From Pyricularia pennisetigena (Eukaryota > Ascomycota > Sordariomycetes > Magnaporthales > Pyriculariaceae): DNA of 64,000 nt. The notes beneath the pieces are model-generated. The model ran no database searches. It worked only from the letters and a program-made list of their open reading frames with translations, and was not told the DNA's origin. The position numbers and the translations under genes were made by a program. The stretch spans positions 3,083,192 through 3,147,191 of the forward strand of contig NC_043741.1 in NCBI RefSeq assembly GCF_004337985.1, written 5' to 3'. Below are positions 57,337-64,000 of the stretch, piece by piece; the first letter of the stretch is position 1, and every line of letters starts with the position of its first letter.

Positions 57337-59696
57337 ATGGGTCAAACCCTTTCGGAGCCGGTTGTCGAAAAGGTCCGTTTGCTGTTTTTTTTTTTTTTTT
57401 CTCTTGTTCTCCGTTATGCGCTGGTTCGATCCATGACGCGACCTGCTACATGCTCCCCGCCCGCGTCTTCAATGTCACCACCTTGAGATCGTACACTACC
57501 CTGAACAAGCCCTCTCCTCCCCATTGACTGTTCGCATCGCGACGGCCTTTGCGCTATCGTTGCACGTGATTGCGATTTTATGAACAATACAGCCGAATCT
57601 GCCACTGTCGATCATGTTCCTGCTTCCCCTCTCGTCGCCCTTCCCCGCGAGGAATGGTGGGCCTACAACTCAGTTGAGCCACAGCAACCGCTAATACAAG
57701 CGAACTCCCCCGTCCAAACAGGCATCGGCTCGCGGCGAAGATGAACGGTTTCTCTACGGAGTGTCGGCCATGCAGGGCTGGCGAATCAGCATGGAAGATG
57801 CGCACACGACGGTGCTCGACCTGCTTGCCAATGATGCCGAGGCCGCAAAACAGCACAAGGGCAAACTCGCCTTTTTCGGAGTATTTGACGGCCACGGAGG
57901 CGACAAAGTAGCTCTTTTCTCTGGCGATAATATACACAAGATTGTCCAGAACCAGGACACGTTCAAGTCCGGGAACTACGAGCAGGCCCTCAAGGACGGA
58001 TTTCTCGCCACCGACCGTGCAATCCTCAACGGTACGAGCCATGCCATGATGCCAAACTTCCGAGGCCGACTGGGAGGACAGATATGATTCTGCTTGCGGG
58101 ACCGTCGAGGGGCGCTTGCTGACTTAAAAACTTGACTCGTCTCCAGACCCGAAGTATGAAGACGAAGTGTCAGGTTGCACAGCTTGCGTTGGCCTGTTGA
58201 CCGATGACAAGATTTACATTGTTTGTATCCCCATGTGCTGTAACCAGCGAGCAAGCCCATCAACCTCCGACTCGTGTCGCTGACCCTGAGCTCTAGGCCA
58301 ACGCCGGTGACTCGAGGAGTGTCTTGGGCGTTAAGGGACGTGCGAAGCCCCTATCATTCGATCACAAGCCACAAAACGAGGGTGCGTCACTTTCACTCGT
58401 CTCTCTATGTCAAGTTTTGTGCCTACACCCTCAGCCAGCTCCGCCGAGCTGGCTTGAAAGCAGGAGGCAAATCGCATTGATGGCTTGTCAATTCGTATCA
58501 ATTTGGACTGACTTGGTCATGACATCCCAACAGGCGAGAAAGCAAGAATCACCGCCGCCGGCGGTTTTGTTGACTTTGGGCGAGTGAACGGAAACCTGGC
58601 TCTGTCGCGTGCTATTGGCGATTTCGAATTCAAGAAGAGCGCCGAACTTGCGCCTGAGCAGCAAATAGTGACTGCTTATCCCGATGTTGTGGTCCACGAC
58701 ATGGGCGATGACGATGAGTTCTTGGTCATTGCATGTGATGGTAAGTCCCTCCTCGCCGCCAAGTTCACTCAGGCGCCGTAAGCCTCAAGAAGGCTCTGCG
58801 ACTATCTATATTCCAAACTCTCCCCGGCCATGTTTTTTTAACGCGTACATGCCGGAACAACAGGTATCTGGGATTGCCAATCCTCACAAGCAGTCGTTGA
58901 GTTTGTCAGGCGAGGAATTGCAGCCAAGCAAGCTCTGGAGAAGATTTGCGAAAACATGATGGACAACTGCCTGGCCTCCAACTCGGAAACTGGCGGCGTT
59001 GGCTGCGACAATATGACAATGATAATCATTGGTTTCCTGCGAGGCCGTACCAAGGAGGAGTGGTACGAGGAGATCGCAAGGAGGGTTGCGAACGGCGACG
59101 GCCCCTGCGCTCCCCCAGAATATGGTACGGAATCATCATCCTGAACGTTGGACGCAGTCATCAACTTTCCTCCACCAACCATCGTTTTGTTTGGCCCACG
59201 GACAACAACAGCCATCGCTTTGATACTCCCTTTGTTTTGGAACCCCCCCAAGCATAGCAGATTACTGATGGTTAGCTCTACTCTCGCCCACTTCCGTATA
59301 GCCGAGTTTCGAGGGCCTGGTGTCCACCACAACTTTGACGACAGCGACAGCGGTTACGATGTCGACATGGACCAGAGCAAGGGCAAGACGTTTGGAATTG
59401 GCGGGTACAAAGGACGCGTCATATTCCTCGGCGATGGCACTGAAGTCCTCACCGATGCGGACGATAATGCCATGTTTGAGTCGGAAAAGCAGGACCTTGA
59501 CAGCCAGGTTGCCAAGACGGGCTCGTCCGAAGAGGACGGAAAGACGGAGGACCAGACAAATAAAAAGGAGGGCACAACAGACGGCAAGGCTGACGACGGG
59601 ACCAAGGAGGCTAGCGATGAGACCGAGGCCAAGGCGGATGCTAAGGCGGAGAAGATTGACGCTGCTGTGAAAAAGGACGAGGATGTCAAGGTCTGA
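57337..59696 (+). CDS. PTC2: PP2C-type protein phosphatase, PTC2/PTC3-like
   Basis: Seven exons: 57337-57372, 57722-58031, 58147-58220, 58297-58381, 58534-58740, 58864-59124 and 59302-59696, giving 455 aa. The start [12 protein letters not shown] carries the Gly-2 context usual for myristoylation and is typical of fungal PTC2. Core motifs are [30 protein letters not shown] (metal Asp about 68), [60 protein letters not shown] and [10 protein letters not shown]. It is an Mg/Mn-dependent Ser/Thr phosphatase; yeast relatives turn off Hog1, Ire1 and Rad53 signalling. The C-terminal 100 residues are Lys/Glu/Asp-rich and disordered. Intron 1 is long (349 nt) with donor GTCCGT, intron 3 has donor GTTTGT; both are weak but frame and conservation demand them. 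Confidence 0.93.
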
Positions 59697-60359
59697 ACAT
59701 TGATTGCTCAAGACAGCAAAGAATTATGTTCTTGAAACGTTGTTTTTGACAGCCGCCGTTCCGCCACCTCTCTTGTCTCCTACACCTTTGACCTCTCACC
59801 CTCCTCCCGGTGTCTATGCTCTAATGACTCGGTCTGTTTCTCAACCCTCTCACTCGATGGTATGACGGTTTTATGATTTGGTATCCGGAAATATATCCTT
59901 TGTTGCTTTTTTTTTTTTTCTTCTTTCTTTCTCTTTCTCAATCTCTATTGTTTTAGTCTCTGTCCCGTCGTCAGCTTCGCTTGATCAAAGTCGTAGGGAC
60001 AATACAATACAACGCAACGCCCTGCCGAATTTGTCGCCATTCGCACCATGTCGCGCCAGGATTGATGCATGGCAAGCCAACTTTATCATGTGCCATTGGA
60101 TCCTGGGCGTAACCTTCCTGGTCTAGAATCTAATCTATTTCTATCCTTTCGCATATTATTCGTGCAAGCCCACCCCATGCGACTGCTGTTTGTGCGGTCC
60201 TCTATCCTTTAGGTGCTGTCATATGTTGTTCTTTTCCCCCTTTTGGTTTACATTATGGTAGATACAGGTTTAAATGATGTGTGATATGTACAGTGTAGTT
60301 CATATTATACAGGGATATAACAAATCGTCTTTTTGTCTCGCTCATTTGCCATGATTTTT

Positions 60360-60418
<59 letters not shown>

Positions 60419-60438
60419 TTGCCGCCAAATCGAGGCCC
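59697..60438. other. Convergent spacer (PTC2 / PPR protein) with TA repeat
   Basis: About 740 bases of 3' flanks. It contains a T run near 59908-59919 and the 55-base TA microsatellite just before the PPR gene's stop. No gene is seen. Confidence 0.65.
60362..60416. repeat. TA microsatellite, about 27 units
   Basis: A perfect TA repeat 22 bases from the stop of the PPR gene, between two converging genes. It is self-complementary and should be highly length-variable. Confidence 0.97.
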
Positions 60439-63048
60439 TTAGTCGGCTTGAGATTCAGGTTGTCCCGACGAGTGCGCGCTTTGTTTTTCCGCATCGGCGC
60501 GGGTTTTTCGACTCAAGTAGAGAGGCGTGTAGTCCGCCTCCAGTTTGATATGATCATGGGACGGACGTGATACCTGAGCTTCTGGATTGCCTGGCTGTTC
60601 ACCGAGTCGGAGCGGAATGACGATGTTCGCATGTAGAAGCTCCTTGGGCATTTCTTCCCGCAATGGCATCGAGGAAGGTGGCCTCGTGCAATTTTCGTCT
60701 TGCGATTCCGAGAATGGTGTGGCGTCGACCTTGTCACCTTTGGCGTATCTAACGAAAGAAGAGATGGCATTGTGTACCCTGATGTCATTCATTATCGCAA
60801 GGTGTAAAAGAGTATGGAGCGGGGCTGCGGGAATGTAACCCGCATGCCTAGCAGGCAAGCGAGATGCATATGTTTTCATGTTATAGGGGAAAAAAGTTTT
60901 AAAAAACCCAGGCTTGAGCAGATCGCCTGTCTTCACAAGACTTGAGCGCCGGGACGCATGCTTTTTGTTGGACTGTGACTTGCTCTTGATTGGTATACTC
61001 GACTTAACCCATGCCAAGGAGGCAACAAATGGACTGATCAGAGAGCCTAGCCGCCCAGCCTTAGCCGCCCGTATCTGTCGCCTGGAGAGCTTAGCCGTAG
61101 CCTTGGGCGGTGGGGAATCAAGCTGCTTCAACCTGTTCAACGTTCGACCCAGGGTACTCCATAAATCTATCTTGGATACTTTGCCGTTCAAGACGGCAAA
61201 GTGCCACACGGTTGCAACAGCGAGTGACATTTGTCTCTTCCAGAAAAGATTAAAGAGTAGGTTGTAAGAAAGCCGATCTGGTTTGACGCCGTACTTTGAA
61301 GAGTAGACCGCTAGTGCGTCGATTGCAAAGCTGGTCAATCTGTGGGTGGCGGCGTGGGCTAGCAGGCTGTTTAACGTCCGGACGCTGGGTCTTGCGGCGG
61401 GCGGACGGTGAGGAGCGGCCATGAGATCAGTCACCGTCCAGACGTCATCAAAGCGGCCGTGGCGGCAGAGGACCTCGATGACAGCCAAGCCGCCCTTGCG
61501 CGTAAGCCAGTTTTCCCGTCTGCCATACAGCGCATCATGCATGGCAAGTATCTGGTCCAAATCAAAACCCTGTTCCAATGCGAGTTGCGTATCATGAGAC
61601 AACATGAGGGCAGCTATTTGGCGAATGGTAGTTGGGGAGTCGAGCATGCCCTTTTCGTCCAGGATGTGGAGAATATAACGCCTGATCTCGGCACTTTCGA
61701 ATAAGCGCATGATGATCAACCAGGTCCTGAGGTTTGGTATGCAGCCGAAGCGATGCATGACACGTATCCAGTTATGGCAGCTGCCGAGATCCTTGAGCCG
61801 CGCCCTGGCCTCTAGCAGAATGTTAAATGTCTCGGTTGTAACCAGGCCTTTAGGGTTTCGGGTTCCAAGCCAGAAGAATCGTGCACAGTAGTTGATGACA
61901 GTCGGTGGACAGCGCGCAGCAAAGTGCAGTGCCCTATGGTACGAGGTGAGCGTGATGAAGGGGATGGCTTCCGGGTCGTTCAAGATTTCCTCAAGTATTT
62001 CTGAAACGGCACGAATGCGGGGGCGGTCAAGTACGCGACGCGAACCATACTCTGGACCAAACCTCGGGTCGGTGATATGTTGTATATAGTAATCCAGGTT
62101 TTCGCACGTCCAACTGCTGGGCCGTGGAATGTCTTCTAGCATGGGGAAATCATTGGGATTTATGTGACATGATTTGAAAGTTGGGCCGTAGTGACGAGTG
62201 ACTTCTTCCACGTCGAACGGGGCATGGTGATACTGACTGGCCCCTGATTTCCTGAGCCGGGCCTGATGAGGATCGACAGAATCAACAGCTATGACGGCCG
62301 GAGGCAGGGCCTTGACAGAAGCCTTCCCAACCGTGTTGAGGATCATATCAATAGCAGACTGCAATCTAGACGGTGGGCCATGGACGATAATGGCAACATT
62401 TTCACCTCCACCTCCCCCTTCGTTGTTTGCGGGACGTATATCGGTTGCAATAGCACAACCACTCTTGGCCATGATGGTCCGGATTCCAAAATCACCAGAT
62501 GACGACAAGAAAATTTCCTTATCGAAAGTTGCGGTTGATGCCTCGAGGACAACGGTGCGCCAGGTATTGCGTCGCGGGGTCATGGCGGACAGGTCCATGA
62601 GCAGCTCGCGCCAGTCAGGATCTCGCAAGTTCCTCTGGTCCCGGATTCTCTGTATAAAGTTCTGCATGCCAAGACTCTTGAATTGCATGTACCTGCTCCG
62701 CTTGATTTCTATCATGATGGGCGAAGGAAACGTTGGCATGACAAGGGCTGGCAGTTCAGGTGGATGGGGTCGTATGGGAGCGCTCTCGAGGCGCGCGGCA
62801 AACGAGGTCGTCGAGGACCTTTTTTCGTGGGGGCCTGACCTTGGGTGACGAGGCTCTGGTTCTGGAGGCCGATGATCGGTTGAAACGCCCTTGTCGGCAG
62901 AAGGGACAGTCGACATCGCATCCGCTCCGATGTATGAAGGTTGGGCATATTGTCGGACAAGGCGAGGCAGCGTCTGACGAAGTCTTGCAAGAGGGGCGCG
63001 TAGAACCATGCCGCGCGATGGTTGGAGCCGGGACCTACATATTGGCAT
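60439..63048 (-). CDS. Mitochondrial PPR-type RNA-processing/translation protein, KH-like region
   Basis: A single exon of 869 aa. The N-terminus is Arg/Leu-rich and acid-free (MVLRAPLARLRQTLPRLVRQ from the second Met), a strong mitochondrial presequence. Around residues 170-245 a segment with IRTIMAKSGCAIATD and VAIIVHGPPSRLQSAIDMIL resembles a KH fold. From about 375 to 620 lie helical pairs of the pentatricopeptide type, such as TTETFNILLEARARLKDLG, WIRVMHRFGCIPNLRTWLII, VIEVLCRHGRFDDVWTV and LAVYSSKYGVKPDRLSYNLL. A basic region and an acidic tail follow. It probably binds mitochondrial RNA for stability or translation. I do not recognise a specific yeast orthologue. A short upstream ORF (63055-63035) overlaps the first ATG. 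Confidence 0.78.
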   Translation of the reverse strand: MPICRSRLQPSRGMVLRAPLARLRQTLPRLVRQYAQPSYIGADAMSTVPSADKGVSTDHRPPEPEPRHPRSGPHEKRSSTTSFAARLESAPIRPHPPELPALVMPTFPSPIMIEIKRSRYMQFKSLGMQNFIQRIRDQRNLRDPDWRELLMDLSAMTPRRNTWRTVVLEASTATFDKEIFLSSSGDFGIRTIMAKSGCAIATDIRPANNEGGGGGENVAIIVHGPPSRLQSAIDMILNTVGKASVKALPPAVIAVDSVDPHQARLRKSGASQYHHAPFDVEEVTRHYGPTFKSCHINPNDFPMLEDIPRPSSWTCENLDYYIQHITDPRFGPEYGSRRVLDRPRIRAVSEILEEILNDPEAIPFITLTSYHRALHFAARCPPTVINYCARFFWLGTRNPKGLVTTETFNILLEARARLKDLGSCHNWIRVMHRFGCIPNLRTWLIIMRLFESAEIRRYILHILDEKGMLDSPTTIRQIAALMLSHDTQLALEQGFDLDQILAMHDALYGRRENWLTRKGGLAVIEVLCRHGRFDDVWTVTDLMAAPHRPPAARPSVRTLNSLLAHAATHRLTSFAIDALAVYSSKYGVKPDRLSYNLLFNLFWKRQMSLAVATVWHFAVLNGKVSKIDLWSTLGRTLNRLKQLDSPPPKATAKLSRRQIRAAKAGRLGSLISPFVASLAWVKSSIPIKSKSQSNKKHASRRSSLVKTGDLLKPGFFKTFFPYNMKTYASRLPARHAGYIPAAPLHTLLHLAIMNDIRVHNAISSFVRYAKGDKVDATPFSESQDENCTRPPSSMPLREEMPKELLHANIVIPLRLGEQPGNPEAQVSRPSHDHIKLEADYTPLYLSRKTRADAEKQSAHSSGQPESQAD

Positions 63049-63055
63049 GATGCAT
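63035..63055 (-). promoter_or_regulatory. Six-codon upstream ORF overlapping PPR start
   Basis: On the minus strand an ATG at 63055 opens a frame of six codons ending TAG at 63037-63035. The main ATG at 63048 lies inside it in another frame. Scanning ribosomes that take the first ATG would bypass the main start and could resume at the downstream Met (63009). Confidence 0.5.
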
Positions 63056-63113
63056 CCCAGAGCAGAAGCTCACAACGTCGACATTTTGGTTCCGGCGAAC
63101 GAAGGCGTTGCGC

Positions 63114-63178
63114 GCGTGTGCGTGTGCGTGTGTTCGTGTGTGTGGGTGCGTGTGTATATGTGTGTGGGTGCGTGTCTG
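63114..63178. repeat. Imperfect GT/GCGT microsatellite in PPR promoter
   Basis: A run of TGTG/GCGTGT units 65-130 bases upstream of the PPR start. In the sense direction of that gene it reads CA/ACGC-rich. Confidence 0.9.
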
Positions 63179-63819
63179 TAGACAAATGGAATCAATTCCT
63201 TCAAGAGAGACCCTCTGTGGTCGGCGCGCGCATGTCTTGGTTGATTGAATATTTCTTTACTTGAGGAATTTTTAGCGGTCACTAATGGCAAGATGTTGCA
63301 TGCAAGCTTGCGATGTACACAGTGCTAACACTGCTTACGTGCTGTATTGTACCTACCTTAGGATAACGACTGACCATTCTAGAAATTCTTGCCCTTCATT
63401 AGGTGGGGGCATTATACGACAAGACAATTTAATAGTATGTGCACACCAATCGAGGTACTTTCCATATAAATAAACTAAAAGCCATTTTTCCAATCGACTA
63501 AACACTAACAAAAAAAAAAAAAAAAAGCTACTGCACAACTACCATCGAATCGAGTGGTAAAACTGGGGGCTACCCATGCTTGGAATGGACTTAAAAACAT
63601 CCCCATAGCACAGAATATCGACCCTGACCTCCCGGTACTGGCGTACAATTTATACGTGTAGTTACGTCCTGTATAATTTTGCCGCGGGAACGGAGACGGA
63701 GACAAAACTTCACATGGGGCCGCTCGACCGGGATAATTTCCAGGGCCCTTACCTTTGAAAAGCTTGCAAACAACACAACAGCCGGCCGACCCATTCCTTT
63801 CGAAGGTGATCAACGTTGC

Positions 63820-64000
63820 ATGCAGAATTCTACCTGGTGCCGACTTGCCAAGATTGTAGGAGGCTCAAATGTCGACTGTTTGCCTAGTAATACTACACTG
63901 GAACAACCACACGTAAGTAAAAACCAGGTCTTAAACGTGCTCGTAGGTAGACCAAAAGATTGTTGTTATATGTTTATAATGTTCACAAAAAAAAAAAAAA
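63820..64000 (+). CDS. Open frame running off the window end (doubtful partial exon)
   Basis: From the ATG at 63820 the frame has no stop to 64000 (60 codons). It contains WCRLAKIVGGSNVDC and a GTAAGT donor at about 63913, so it could be a short first exon. There is no signal peptide and no recognised domain; the terminal codons are an A run. A chance frame is equally likely. Confidence 0.15.
   Translation, partial: MQNSTWCRLAKIVGGSNVDCLPSNTTLEQPHVSKNQVLNVLVGRPKDCCYMFIMFTKKKK

Larger units (their letters stand above)
63049..64000. other. Terminal spacer with GT-rich repeat
   Basis: Upstream region of the PPR gene, then 0.7 kb without a supported gene. It has the GT repeat at 63114-63178, an A run at 63510-63527 and terminal A14 at the window edge. 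Confidence 0.6.

Noticed and set aside
63843..63880. Zn2Cys6-like CQDCRRLKC in a plus frame near the window end
   Set aside because: Spacing is C-x2-C-x4-C instead of C-x2-C-x6-C, and the frame stops soon after. Probably chance.
1..64000. CRISPR array, rRNA genes, intact transposons or a biosynthetic gene cluster
   Set aside because: No spaced direct repeats, conserved rRNA stretches, transposase or polyketide/peptide synthetase motifs were seen on either strand.

Overview
The window is nuclear DNA of a filamentous ascomycete, most likely a Sordariomycete. The genes have short introns (about 54-350 nt) with GTRAGT-type donors, CTRAY-like branch sites and CAG/TAG acceptors. The gene set is fungal: MAF1, CCZ1, AXL2, BUD32, WSS1-like, EFM6, PTC2, a PAS-rich hybrid histidine kinase, a DUF3176 membrane protein and a CBM18-GH18 chitinase. 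Spacers carry long A/T homopolymers and TACC-rich tracts. I cannot name the species. The assembly has two N gaps (1467-1474 and 48687-48777).

Layout. 0-6.4 kb: a carboxymuconate-cyclase-type lactonase (+), a secreted chitinase (+) and, converging on it, a Cys/His motif protein with a degenerate caspase-like domain (-). 6.4-13.8 kb: a gene-poor stretch of A/T tracts. 13.8-27.3 kb: DUF3176 membrane protein (-), WSS1-like protease (+), hybrid histidine kinase (+). 28.4-45.6 kb: mostly housekeeping genes, namely a small membrane protein (-), BUD32 (+), the glutamate-cysteine ligase modifier subunit (-), AP-1 sigma (+), MAF1 (+), an AhpD/CMD-like protein (-), CCZ1 (+) and a secreted double-psi beta-barrel protein (-). 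45.6-50.5 kb: a second gene-poor stretch holding the large gap. 50.5-63 kb: EFM6 (-), AXL2 (+), PTC2 (+) and a mitochondrial PPR-type protein (-). The last kilobase holds only an unsupported open frame running off the end.

There are no operons; neighbours are related mainly by orientation. Themes are signalling (kinase, phosphatase), membrane traffic (AP-1 sigma, CCZ1), translation and Pol III control (BUD32, EFM6, MAF1), stress and repair (GCLM, WSS1-like) and the cell surface (chitinase, AXL2, DPBB protein). I see no biosynthetic cluster, CRISPR, rRNA, convincing tRNA or intact transposon.

The strongest leads are: (1) the 583-aa protein at 4496-6411, where both expected caspase-dyad positions are substituted; (2) MAF1, with a two-codon first exon and an acceptor that doubles as an alternative start, preceded by a 288-codon frame whose stop overlaps the MAF1 start; (3) stop-free introns of 54 and 60 nt that are multiples of three; (4) duplicated Trp-rich C-x2-C modules at the end of the WSS1-like protein. 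Exon borders were worked out by hand from frame, splice signals and remembered family conservation; no alignment or search was run.
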